Source of the DNA: Aristolochia californica
Taxonomy: Eukaryota > Streptophyta > Magnoliopsida > Piperales > Aristolochiaceae
DNA: 64,000 nucleotides
Direction: 5' to 3'
Assembly: GCA_029961685.1 (NCBI GenBank)
Contig: JARWKL010000005.1
Coordinates: forward strand, 17,326,164 to 17,390,163
Each line of letters starts with the position of its first letter. Positions within the stretch are counted from its first letter, which is position 1. The notes under the pieces were generated by a model, which saw only the letters and a list, made by a program, of their open reading frames with translations, was not told the DNA's origin and searched no databases. This document shows, one piece after another, positions 1 through 10,231 of the stretch. The translations under genes were made by a program, and so were the position numbers.

Positions 1-10
1 TTATCATGCG

Positions 11-31
11 TTACGGGCTATATTACCCTAA
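11..31. repeat. Hairpin 1: TTA(C)GGG, 8-nt loop, CCCTAA
   Basis: TTA-GGG (with C14 bulged) can pair with CCCTAA across the loop CTATATTA. In the subfamily that dominates from unit 53 on, A30 is G (CCCTGAG), which replaces one A-T pair with a G-T/U wobble and keeps the fold possible. Confidence 0.3.
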
Positions 32-95
32 GAAATGACTTACGGATTGGGAGTCAACACTCAGTTCAAAATTCCCCGACGATTGCAAAACCTGA

Positions 96-103
96 TATAT
101 AAG
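96..103 (+). promoter_or_regulatory. TATA box candidate, TATATAAG
   Basis: TATATAAG matches the eukaryotic TATAWAAG consensus exactly and recurs in every unit. A start site would be expected about 30 bases downstream, near unit base 126, giving a leader of roughly 235 bases before the 78-codon ORF. It looked intact in every copy I read. In AT-rich DNA such a match can arise by chance, and no initiator motif is clear. Confidence 0.35.
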
Positions 104-111
104 AACTAAAA

Positions 112-127
112 AGGGCTTACAATCCCT
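112..127. repeat. Hairpin 2: AGGG, 8-nt loop, CCCT
   Basis: AGGG pairs with CCCT across the loop CTTACAAT. The loop size, the GGGCT start and the CCCTAA exit are shared with hairpin 1, 98 bases upstream. It sits about 10-25 bases downstream of the TATA-like box, near the expected transcription start. Confidence 0.25.
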
Positions 128-186
128 AAAAATTACAGACACTCCTTGGAATTATCTCTCTCTACATTTGTGCATTGCGCATTTCC

Positions 187-193
187 ATTTTAG
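187..193 (+). other. 3' splice-site-like sequence, CATTTTAG
   Basis: A pyrimidine-rich stretch (TCTCTCTCT at 155-163, then TTTCCATTTTAG ending at 193) resembles a eukaryotic intron 3' end. The only strong 5' splice-like site, at 330-335, lies downstream within the unit. Pairing the two therefore needs a transcript spanning two units. Functional use is speculative. Confidence 0.15.
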
Positions 194-211
194 ATGTACT
201 CATTTTTCTTA

Positions 212-217
212 AATAAA
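212..217 (+). other. Poly(A) signal candidate, AATAAA
   Basis: This is a canonical AATAAA in each unit, 116 bases after the TATA-like box and about 270 bases after the stop codon of the preceding unit's ORF. For an ORF in unit n, the usable signal would be the one in unit n+1. That would make the transcript slightly longer than the unit, so it would run through the next promoter. No strong GU-rich downstream element is obvious. Confidence 0.35.
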
Positions 218-279
218 AACTTTGAGTTTTCGGTCTCCCTTCATCCCGCAAACCAAAAATGCAAATAGATCACCACAAA

Positions 280-324
280 ATGAAAATTTTAGAGTTTATG
301 TTTGGAAAAATTTTAAAAGAATAA
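280..324 (+). CDS. Tiny ORF, 14 codons (MKILEFMFGKILKE)
   Basis: This is a short ATG-to-TAA ORF in the putative leader, ending 37 bases before the 78-codon ORF. Its start lies in CACCACAAAATGAA, nearly the same context as the 78-codon ORF. The last residue is Glu in AGAATA units and Gln in ACAATA units. Units 21, 32 and 40 have TTTGAAAACA in place of TTTTAAAACA, which puts a TGA at codon 12. It could be a regulatory upstream ORF, but chance is quite likely at this length. Confidence 0.12.
   Translation: MKILEFMFGKILKE
294..304 (+). other. ARS-consensus-like GTTTATGTTTG
   Basis: The core TTTATGTTT fits the yeast ARS consensus WTTTAYRTTTW at 9 of 11 positions (both end W positions are G) and is followed by A/T-rich DNA. 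It is present once per unit. The consensus applies only to budding yeasts, and nothing shows this host is one, so it is recorded as a motif match only. Confidence 0.1.
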
Positions 325-329
325 CAAAT

Positions 330-335
330 GTAAGT
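330..335 (+). other. 5' splice-site-like sequence, GTAAGT
   Basis: AAT|GTAAGT matches the intron side of the 5' splice consensus. In unit 23 it is changed to GTAATT at 14806-14811. A possible acceptor after the ORF is CTAAC at 630-634 followed by an AG at 641-642; using it would remove the whole 78-codon ORF. Chance is a real alternative. Confidence 0.15.
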
Positions 336-361
336 AAAGAAAATCTATTCACACACCACAA

Positions 362-598
362 ATGAACCCAAAAGTTTTGCTGTCCAAGTTTGGGAAATTC
401 CACCAGTTCAACCCTAACAGCTTGGAATTTTATAAGAATGAGATTTCTTCCACACATGCTTTAAAAATGGATCTGCATGCTTCAAACGCGTTAAAGATGC
501 AAATCACCTATGGATCAAAACCTTTTGAAGAGAATGACAAACGTTCATTAAATTCTAAAAGTGAACGTGCGGTGGGATATTTGCCCGAGTCAAACTAG
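362..598 (+). CDS. Hypothetical 78-aa protein, consensus copy (ORF of unit 1)
   Basis: I do not recognise this protein. It runs ATG to TAG and is the only long ORF in the unit. The product begins MNPKVLLSKFGKFHQF and has 11 Lys/Arg against 8 Asp/Glu. The consensus has no Cys and no Trp, no hydrophobic segment long enough for a signal peptide or membrane helix, and no catalytic motif I can identify. Residues 33-36 and 43-46 are both ALKM, ten residues apart. The frame upstream is closed by a TAA at 335-337, so this ATG is the only in-frame start. The start context is CACCACAAATGAA, with C at -3 and no Shine-Dalgarno sequence. All 97 copies are open, but the mix of replacement and silent variants is close to neutral, so translation is unproven. 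The same protein is encoded by most other units; exceptions are listed separately. Confidence 0.4.
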   Translation: MNPKVLLSKFGKFHQFNPNSLEFYKNEISSTHALKMDLHASNALKMQITYGSKPFEENDKRSLNSKSERAVGYLPESN

Positions 599-1019
599 CC
601 ATTATTTTGCCCATTTACAAAAAGCTGACCTAACGATCATAGATGATTGTAAAGTGATTTATCATGCGTTACGGGCTATATTACCCTAAGAAATGACTTA
701 CGGATTGGGAGTCAACACTCAGTTCAAAATTCCCCGACGATTGCAAAACCTGATATATAAGAACTAAAAAGGGCTTACAATCCCTAAAAATTACAGACAC
801 TCCTTGGAATTATCTCTCTCTACATTTGTGCATTGCGCATTTCCATTTTAGATGTACTCATTTTTCTTAAATAAAAACTTTGAGTTTTCGGTCTCCCTTC
901 ATCCCGCAAACCAAAAATGCAAATAGATCACCACAAAATGAAAATTTTAGAGTTTATGTTTGGAAAAATTTTAAAACAATAACAAATGTAAGTAAAGAAA
1001 ATCTATTCACACACCACAA
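599..1019. other. Inter-ORF spacer, 421 bp (pattern repeated in each unit)
   Basis: This stretch separates consecutive 78-codon ORFs. It holds the two small hairpins, the TATA-like box, the TC-rich tract, the AATAAA and the 14-codon ORF described on unit 1. I see no RNA gene in it: there is no cloverleaf, no 5S-like internal promoter and no convincing snRNA or spliced-leader core. It is more AT-rich by eye than the ORF. Confidence 0.7.
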
Positions 1020-1658
1020 ATGAACCCAAAAGTTTTGCTGTCCAAGTTTGGGAAATTCCACCAGTTCAACCCTAACAGCTTGGAATTTTATAAGAATGAG
1101 ATTTCTTCCACACATGCTTTAAAAATGGATCTGCATGCTTCAAACGCGTTAAAGATGCAAATCACCTATGGATCAAAACCTTTTGAAGAGAATGACAAAC
1201 GTTCATTAAATTCTAAAAGTGAACGTGCGGTGGGATATTTGCCCGAGTCAAACTAGCCATTATTTTGCCCATTTACAAAAAGCTGACCTAACGATCATAG
1301 ATGATTGTAAAGTGATTTATCATGCGTTACGGGCTATATTACCCTAAGAAATGACTTACGGATTGGGAGTCAACACTCAGTTCAAAATTCCCCGACGATT
1401 GCAAAACCTGATATATAAGAACTAAAAAGGGCTTACAATCCCTAAAAATTACAGACACTCCTTGGAATTATCTCTCTCTACATTTGTGCATTGCGCATTT
1501 CCATTTTAGATGTACTCATTTTTCTTAAATAAAAACTTTGAGTTTTCGGTCTCCCTTCATCCCGTAAACCAAAAATGCAAATAGATCACCACAAAATGAA
1601 AATTTTAGAGTTTATGTTTGGAAAAATTTTAAAAGAATAACAAATGTAAGTAAAGAAA

Positions 1659-1733
1659 ATGTATTCACACACCACAAATGAACCCAAAAGTTTTGCTGTC
1701 CAAGTTTGGGAAATTTCACCAGTTCAACCCTAA
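1659..1733 (+). other. Variant-created upstream ATG and 24-codon overlapping ORF (unit 3)
   Basis: A C-to-G change (CTATTC to GTATTC) creates an ATG 19 bases before the 78-codon ORF and out of frame with it. The resulting ORF starts MYSHTTNEPK and ends at a TAA inside the main ORF. The same change is in units 5, 7, 11, 13, 14 and 22, with ATGs at 2975, 4291, 6923, 8239, 8897 and 14161. If the main ORF is translated by scanning, these seven copies should be dampened. Confidence 0.3.
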
Positions 1734-3651
1734 CAGCTTGGAATTTTATAAGAATGAGATTTCTTCCACACATGCTTTAAAAATGGATCTGCATGCTTCA
1801 AACGCGTTAAAGATGCAAATCACCTATGGATCAAAACCTTTTGAAGAGAATGACAAACGTTCATTAAATTCTAAAAGTGAACGTGCGGTGGGATATTTGC
1901 CCGAGTCAAACTAGCCATTATTTTGCCCATTTACAAAAAGCTGACCTAACGATCATAGATGATTGTAAAGTGATTTATCATGCGTTACGGGCTATATTAC
2001 CCTAAGAAATGACTTACGGATTGGGAGTCAACACTCAGTTCAAAATTCCCCGACGATTGCAAAACCTGATATATAAGAACTAAAAAGGGCTTACAATCCC
2101 TAAAAATTACAGACACTCCTTGGAATTATCTCTCTCTACATTTGTGCATTGCGCATTTCCATTTTAGATGTACTCATTTTTCTTAAATAAAAACTTTGAG
2201 TTTTCGGTCTCCCTTCATCCCGCAAACCAAAAATGCAAATAGATCACCACAAAATGAAAATTTTAGAGTTTATGTTTGGAAAAATTTTAAAACAATAACA
2301 AATGTAAGTAAAGAAAATCTATTCACACACCACAAATGAACCCAAAAGTTTTGCTGTCCAAGTTTGGGAAATTCCACCAGTTCAACCCTAACAGCTTGGA
2401 ATTTTATAAGAATGAGATTTCTTCGACACATGCTTTAAAAATGGATCTGCATGCTTCAAACGCGTTAAAGATGCAAATCACCTATGGATCAAAACCTTTT
2501 GAAGAGAATGACAAACGTTCATTAAATTCTAAAAGTGAACGTGCGGTGGGATATTTGCCCGAGTCAAACTAGCCATTATTTTGCCCATTTACAAAAAGCT
2601 GACCTAACGATCATAGATGATTGTAAAGTGATTTATCATGCGTTACGGGCTATATTACCCTAAGAAATGACTTACGGATTGGGAGTCAACACTCAGTTCA
2701 AAATTCCCCGACGATTGCAAAACCTGATATATAAGAACTAAAAAGGGCTTACAATCCCTAAAAATTACAGACACTCCTTGGAATTATCTCTCTCTACATT
2801 TGTGCATTGCGCATTTCCATTTTAGATGTACTCATTTTTCTTAAATAAAAACTTTGAGTTTTCGGTCTCCCTTCATCCCGTAAACCAAAAATGCAAATAG
2901 ATCACCACAAAATGAAAATTTTAGAGTTTATGTTTGGAAAAATTTTAAAAGAATAACAAATGTAAGTAAAGAAAATGTATTCACACACCACAAATGAACC
3001 CAAAAGTTTTGCTGTCCAAGTTTGGGAAATTCCACCAGTTCAACCCTAACAGCTTGGAATTTTATAAGAATGAGATTTCTTCCACACATGCTTTAAAAAT
3101 GGATCTGCATGCTTCAAACGCGTTAAAGATGCAAATCACCTATGGATCAAAACCTTTTGAAGAGAATGACAAACGTTCATTAAATTCTAAAAGTGAACGT
3201 GCGGTGGGATATTTGCCCGAGTCAAACTAGCCATTATTTTGCCCATTTACAAAAAGCTGACCTAACGATCATAGATGATTGTAAAGTGATTTATCATGCG
3301 TTACGGGCTATATTACCCTAAGAAATGACTTACGGATTGGGAGTCAACACTCAGTTCAAAATTCCCCGACGATTGCAAAACCTGATATATAAGAACTAAA
3401 AAGGGCTTACAATCCCTAAAAATTACAGACACTCCTTGGAATTATCTCTCTCTACATTTGTGCATTGCGCATTTCCATTTTAGATGTACTCATTTTTCTT
3501 AAATAAAAACTTTGAGTTTTCGGTCTCCCTTCATCCCGCAAACCAAAAATGCAAATAGATCACCACAAAATGAAAATTTTAGAGTTTATGTTTGGAAAAA
3601 TTTTAAAACAATAACAAATGTAAGTAAAGAAAATCTATTCACACACCACAA

Positions 3652-3888
3652 ATGAACCCAAAAGTTTTGCTGTCCAAGTTTGGGAAATTCCACCAGTTCA
3701 ACCCTAACAGCTTGGAATTTTATAAGAATGAGATTTCTTCCACACATGCTTTAAAAATGGATGTGCATGCTTCAAACGCGTTAAAGATGCAAATCACCTA
3801 TGGATCAAAACCTTTTGAAGAGAATGACAAACGTTCATTAAATTCTAAAAGTGAACGTGCGGTGGGATATTTGCCCGAGTCAAACTAG
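3652..3888 (+). CDS. 78-aa hypothetical protein, L38V allele (unit 6)
   Basis: Codon 38 is GTG instead of CTG. V38 is found only among units 6-48 and in unit 97. As the sole change it also occurs at 6284, 12206, 12864, 28656, 29314 and 31288. It is combined with other changes at 10890, 11548, 14180, 18128, 19444, 23392, 24708, 26682, 29972 and 63531. Confidence 0.35.
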   Translation: MNPKVLLSKFGKFHQFNPNSLEFYKNEISSTHALKMDVHASNALKMQITYGSKPFEENDKRSLNSKSERAVGYLPESN

Positions 3889-6800
3889 CCATTATTTTGC
3901 CCATTTACAAAAAGCTGACCTAACGATCATAGATGATTGTAAAGTGATTTATCATGCGTTACGGGCTATATTACCCTAAGAAATGACTTACGGATTGGGA
4001 GTCAACACTCAGTTCAAAATTCCCCGACGATTGCAAAACCTGATATATAAGAACTAAAAAGGGCTTACAATCCCTAAAAATTACAGACACTCCTTGGAAT
4101 TATCTCTCTCTACATTTGTGCATTGCGCATTTCCATTTTAGATGTACTCATTTTTCTTAAATAAAAACTTTGAGTTTTCGGTCTCCCTTCATCCCGTAAA
4201 CCAAAAATGCAAATAGATCACCACAAAATGAAAATTTTAGAGTTTATGTTTGGAAAAATTTTAAAAGAATAACAAATGTAAGTAAAGAAAATGTATTCAC
4301 ACACCACAAATGAACCCAAAAGTTTTGCTGTCCAAGTTTGGGAAATTCCACCAGTTCAACCCTAACAGCTTGGAATTTTATAAGAATGAGATTTCTTCCA
4401 CACATGCTTTAAAAATGGATCTGCATGCTTCAAACGCGTTAAAGATGCAAATCACCTATGGATCAAAACCTTTTGAAGAGAATGACAAACGTTCATTAAA
4501 TTCTAAAAGTGAACGTGCGGTGGGATATTTGCCCGAGTCAAACTAGCCATTATTTTGCCCATTTACAAAAAGCTGACCTAACGATCATAGATGATTGTAA
4601 AGTGATTTATCATGCGTTACGGGCTATATTACCCTAAGAAATGACTTACGGATTGGGAGTCAACACTCAGTTCAAAATTCCCCGACGATTGCAAAACCTG
4701 ATATATAAGAACTAAAAAGGGCTTACAATCCCTAAAAATTACAGACACTCCTTGGAATTATCTCTCTCTACATTTGTGCATTGCGCATTTCCATTTTAGA
4801 TGTACTCATTTTTCTTAAATAAAAACTTTGAGTTTTCGGTCTCCCTTCATCCCGCAAACCAAAAATGCAAATAGATCACCACAAAATGAAAATTTTAGAG
4901 TTTATGTTTGGAAAAATTTTAAAACAATAACAAATGTAAGTAAAGAAAATCTATTCACACACCACAAATGAACCCAAAAGTTTTGCTGTCCAAGTTTGGG
5001 AAATTCCACCAGTTCAACCCTAACAGCTTGGAATTTTATAAGAATGAGATTTCTTCCACACATGCTTTAAAAATGGATCTGCATGCTTCAAACGCGTTAA
5101 AGATGCAAATCACCTATGGATCAAAACCTTTTGAAGAGAATGACAAACGTTCATTAAATTCTAAAAGTGAACGTGCGGTGGGATATTTGCCCGAGTCAAA
5201 CTAGCCATTATTTTGCCCATTTACAAAAAGCTGACCTAACGATCATAGATGATTGTAAAGTGATTTATCATGCGTTACGGGCTATATTACCCTAAGAAAT
5301 GACTTACGGATTGGGAGTCAACACTCAGTTCAAAATTCCCCGACGATTGCAAAACCTGATATATAAGAACTAAAAAGGGCTTACAATCCCTAAAAATTAC
5401 AGACACTCCTTGGAATTATCTCTCTCTACATTTGTGCATTGCGCATTTCCATTTTAGATGTACTCATTTTTCTTAAATAAAAACTTTGAGTTTTCGGTCT
5501 CCCTTCATCCCGTAAACCAAAAATGCAAATAGATCACCACAAAATGAAAATTTTAGAGTTTATGTTTGGAAAAATTTTAAAAGAATAACAAATGTAAGTA
5601 AAGAAAATCTATTCACACACCACAAATGAACCCAAAAGTTTTGCTGTCCAAGTTTGGGAAATTCCACCAGTTCAACCCTAACAGCTTGGAATTTTATAAG
5701 AATGAGATTTCTTCCACACATGCTTTAAAAATGGATCTGCATGCTTCAAACGCGTTAAAGATGCAAATCACCTATGGATCAAAACCTTTTGAAGAGAATG
5801 ACAAACGTTCATTAAATTCTAAAAGTGAACGTGCGGTGGGATATTTGCCCGAGTCAAACTAGCCATTATTTTGCCCATTTACAAAAAGCTGACCTAACGA
5901 TCATAGATGATTGTAAAGTGATTTATCATGCGTTACGGGCTATATTACCCTAAGAAATGACTTACGGATTGGGAGTCAACACTCAGTTCAAAATTCCCCG
6001 ACGATTGCAAAACCTGATATATAAGAACTAAAAAGGGCTTACAATCCCTAAAAATTACAGACACTCCTTGGAATTATCTCTCTCTACATTTGTGCATTGC
6101 GCATTTCCATTTTAGATGTACTCATTTTTCTTAAATAAAAACTTTGAGTTTTCGGTCTCCCTTCATCCCGCAAACCAAAAATGCAAATAGATCACCACAA
6201 AATGAAAATTTTAGAGTTTATGTTTGGAAAAATTTTAAAACAATAACAAATGTAAGTAAAGAAAATCTATTCACACACCACAAATGAACCCAAAAGTTTT
6301 GCTGTCCAAGTTTGGGAAATTCCACCAGTTCAACCCTAACAGCTTGGAATTTTATAAGAATGAGATTTCTTCCACACATGCTTTAAAAATGGATGTGCAT
6401 GCTTCAAACGCGTTAAAGATGCAAATCACCTATGGATCAAAACCTTTTGAAGAGAATGACAAACGTTCATTAAATTCTAAAAGTGAACGTGCGGTGGGAT
6501 ATTTGCCCGAGTCAAACTAGCCATTATTTTGCCCATTTACAAAAAGCTGACCTAACGATCATAGATGATTGTAAAGTGATTTATCATGCGTTACGGGCTA
6601 TATTACCCTAAGAAATGACTTACGGATTGGGAGTCAACACTCAGTTCAAAATTCCCCGACGATTGCAAAACCTGATATATAAGAACTAAAAAGGGCTTAC
6701 AATCCCTAAAAATTACAGACACTCCTTGGAATTATCTCTCTCTACATTTGTGCATTGCGCATTTCCATTTTAGATGTACTCATTTTTCTTAAATAAAAAC

Positions 6801-9800
6801 TTTGAGTTTTCGGTCTCCCTTCATCCCGCAAACCAAAAATGCAAATAGATCACCACAAAATGAAAATTTTAGAGTTTATGTTTGGAAAAATTTTAAAAGA
6901 ATAACAAATGTAAGTAAAGAAAATGTATTCACACACCACAAATGAACCCAAAAGTTTTGCTGTCCAAGTTTGGGAAATTCCACCAGTTCAACCCTAACAG
7001 CTTGGAATTTTATAAGAATGAGATTTCTTCCACACATGCTTTAAAAATGGATCTGCATGCTTCAAACGCGTTAAAGATGCAAATCACCTATGGATCAAAA
7101 CCTTTTGAAGAGAATGACAAACGTTCATTAAATTCTAAAAGTGAACGTGCGGTGGGATATTTGCCCGAGTCAAACTAGCCATTATTTTGCCCATTTACAA
7201 AAAGCTGACCTAACGATCATAGATGATTGTAAAGTGATTTATCATGCGTTACGGGCTATATTACCCTAAGAAATGACTTACGGATTGGGAGTCAACACTC
7301 AGTTCAAAATTCCCCGACGATTGCAAAACCTGATATATAAGAACTAAAAAGGGCTTACAATCCCTAAAAATTACAGACACTCCTTGGAATTATCTCTCTC
7401 TACATTTGTGCATTGCGCATTTCCATTTTAGATGTACTCATTTTTCTTAAATAAAAACTTTGAGTTTTCGGTCTCCCTTCATCCCGCAAACCAAAAATGC
7501 AAATAGATCACCACAAAATGAAAATTTTAGAGTTTATGTTTGGAAAAATTTTAAAACAATAACAAATGTAAGTAAAGAAAATCTATTCACACACCACAAA
7601 TGAACCCAAAAGTTTTGCTGTCCAAGTTTGGGAAATTCCACCAGTTCAACCCTAACAGCTTGGAATTTTATAAGAATGAGATTTCTTCCACACATGCTTT
7701 AAAAATGGATCTGCATGCTTCAAACGCGTTAAAGATGCAAATCACCTATGGATCAAAACCTTTTGAAGAGAATGACAAACGTTCATTAAATTCTAAAAGT
7801 GAACGTGCGGTGGGATATTTGCCCGAGTCAAACTAGCCATTATTTTGCCCATTTACAAAAAGCTGACCTAACGATCATAGATGATTGTAAAGTGATTTAT
7901 CATGCGTTACGGGCTATATTACCCTAAGAAATGACTTACGGATTGGGAGTCAACACTCAGTTCAAAATTCCCCGACGATTGCAAAACCTGATATATAAGA
8001 ACTAAAAAGGGCTTACAATCCCTAAAAATTACAGACACTCCTTGGAATTATCTCTCTCTACATTTGTGCATTGCGCATTTCCATTTTAGATGTACTCATT
8101 TTTCTTAAATAAAAACTTTGAGTTTTCGGTCTCCCTTCATCCCGTAAACCAAAAATGCAAATAGATCACCACAAAATGAAAATTTTAGAGTTTATGTTTG
8201 GAAAAATTTTAAAAGAATAACAAATGTAAGTAAAGAAAATGTATTCACACACCACAAATGAACCCAAAAGTTTTGCTGTCCAAGTTTGGGAAATTCCACC
8301 AGTTCAACCCTAACAGCTTGGAATTTTATAAGAATGAGATTTCTTCCACACATGCTTTAAAAATGGATCTGCATGCTTCAAACGCGTTAAAGATGCAAAT
8401 CACCTATGGATCAAAACCTTTTGAAGAGAATGACAAACGTTCATTAAATTCTAAAAGTGAACGTGCGGTGGGATATTTGCCCGAGTCAAACTAGCCATTA
8501 TTTTGCCCATTTACAAAAAGCTGACCTAACGATCATAGATGATTGTAAAGTGATTTATCATGCGTTACGGGCTATATTACCCTAAGAAATGACTTACGGA
8601 TTGGGAGTCAACACTCAGTTCAAAATTCCCCGACGATTGCAAAACCTGATATATAAGAACTAAAAAGGGCTTACAATCCCTAAAAATTACAGACACTCCT
8701 TGGAATTATCTCTCTCTACATTTGTGCATTGCGCATTTCCATTTTAGATGTACTCATTTTTCTTAAATAAAAACTTTGAGTTTTCGGTCTCCCTTCATCC
8801 CGTAAACCAAAAATGCAAATAGATCACCACAAAATGAAAATTTTAGAGTTTATGTTTGGAAAAATTTTAAAAGAATAACAAATGTAAGTAAAGAAAATGT
8901 ATTCACACACCACAAATGAACCCAAAAGTTTTGCTGTCCAAGTTTGGGAAATTCCACCAGTTCAACCCTAACAGCTTGGAATTTTATAAGAATGAGATTT
9001 CTTCCACACATGCTTTAAAAATGGATCTGCATGCTTCAAACGCGTTAAAGATGCAAATCACCTATGGATCAAAACCTTTTGAAGAGAATGACAAACGTTC
9101 ATTAAATTCTAAAAGTGAACGTGCGGTGGGATATTTGCCCGAGTCAAACTAGCCATTATTTTGCCCATTTACAAAAAGCTGACCTAACGATCATAGATGA
9201 TTGTAAAGTGATTTATCATGCGTTACGGGCTATATTACCCTAAGAAATGACTTACGGATTGGGAGTCAACACTCAGTTCAAAATTCCCCGACGATTGCAA
9301 AACCTGATATATAAGAACTAAAAAGGGCTTACAATCCCTAAAAATTACAGACACTCCTTGGAATTATCTCTCTCTACATTTGTGCATTGCGCATTTCCAT
9401 TTTAGATGTACTCATTTTTCTTAAATAAAAACTTTGAGTTTTCGGTCTCCCTTCATCCCGTAAACCAAAAATGCAAATAGATCACCACAAAATGAAAATT
9501 TTAGAGTTTATGTTTGGAAAAATTTTAAAAGAATAACAAATGTAAGTAAAGAAAATCTATTCACACACCACAAATGAACCCAAAAGTTTTGCTGTCCAAG
9601 TTTGGGAAATTCCACCAGTTCAACCCTAACAGCTTGGAATTTTATAAGAATGAGATTTCTTCCACACATGCTTTAAAAATGGATCTGCATGCTTCAAACG
9701 CGTTAAAGATGCAAATCACCTATGGATCAAAACCTTTTGAAGAGAATGACAAACGTTCATTAAATTCTAAAAGTGAACGTGCGGTGGGATATTTGCCCGA

Positions 9801-10231
9801 GTCAAACTAGCCATTATTTTGCCCATTTACAAAAAGCTGACCTAACGATCATAGATGATTGTAAAGTGATTTATCATGCGTTACGGGCTATATTACCCTA
9901 AGAAATGACTTACGGATTGGGAGTCAACACTCAGTTCAAAATTCCCCGACGATTGCAAAACCTGATATATAAGAACTAAAAAGGGCTTACAATCCCTAAA
10001 AATTACAGACACTCCTTGGAATTATCTCTCTCTACATTTGTGCATTGCGCATTTCCATTTTAGATGTACTCATTTTTCTTAAATAAAAACTTTGAGTTTT
10101 CGGTCTCCCTTCATCCCGCAAACCAAAAATGCAAATAGATCACCACAAAATGAAAATTTTAGAGTTTATGTTTGGAAAAATTTTAAAAGAATAACAAATG
10201 TAAGTAAAGAAAATCTATTCACACACCACAA

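Larger units (their letters stand above)
1..658 (+). repeat. Reference monomer (unit 1) of the 658-bp repeat
   Basis: This unit defines the coordinates used for every other copy. It contains, in order, a GGG/CCC hairpin, a TATA box, a second GGG/CCC hairpin, a TC-rich tract, an AATAAA, a short ORF, a GTAAGT and the 78-codon ORF. I saw no internal subrepeat covering the unit, so the monomer is not itself an obvious multimer of a shorter satellite. Unit 1 carries CGCAAA at 248-253, AGAATA at 318-323 and CTATT at 345-349, three of the sites that separate subfamilies on the left side of the array. Confidence 0.97.
1..8554. repeat. Left zone: mostly alternating dimers (units 1-13)
   Basis: Three linked sites upstream of the ORF tend to alternate. 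Units 2, 4, 6, 8, 10 and 12 carry CGCAAA/ACAATA/CTATT. Units 3, 5, 7 and 13 carry CGTAAA/AGAATA/GTATT. Units 1, 9 and 11 are mixtures of the two. This is a 1,316-bp higher-order rhythm blurred by local conversion. Confidence 0.75.

Noticed and set aside
11..130. Telomeric repeat tract (CCCTAA occurrences)
   Set aside because: CCCTAA occurs only as isolated single hexamers next to hairpins, never in tandem, so it is not telomeric sequence.
406..414. Pol III B-box-like GTTCAACCC (and GATCAAAAC near unit base 515)
   Set aside because: Both fit the loose GWTCRANNC pattern, but there is no suitably placed A box and no cloverleaf. Both lie inside the ORF, and P18R alters the first one in two units.
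1..658. CENP-B box
   Set aside because: I scanned around the CGGG and TTCG occurrences in the unit, and none fits TTCGNNNNANNCGGG.
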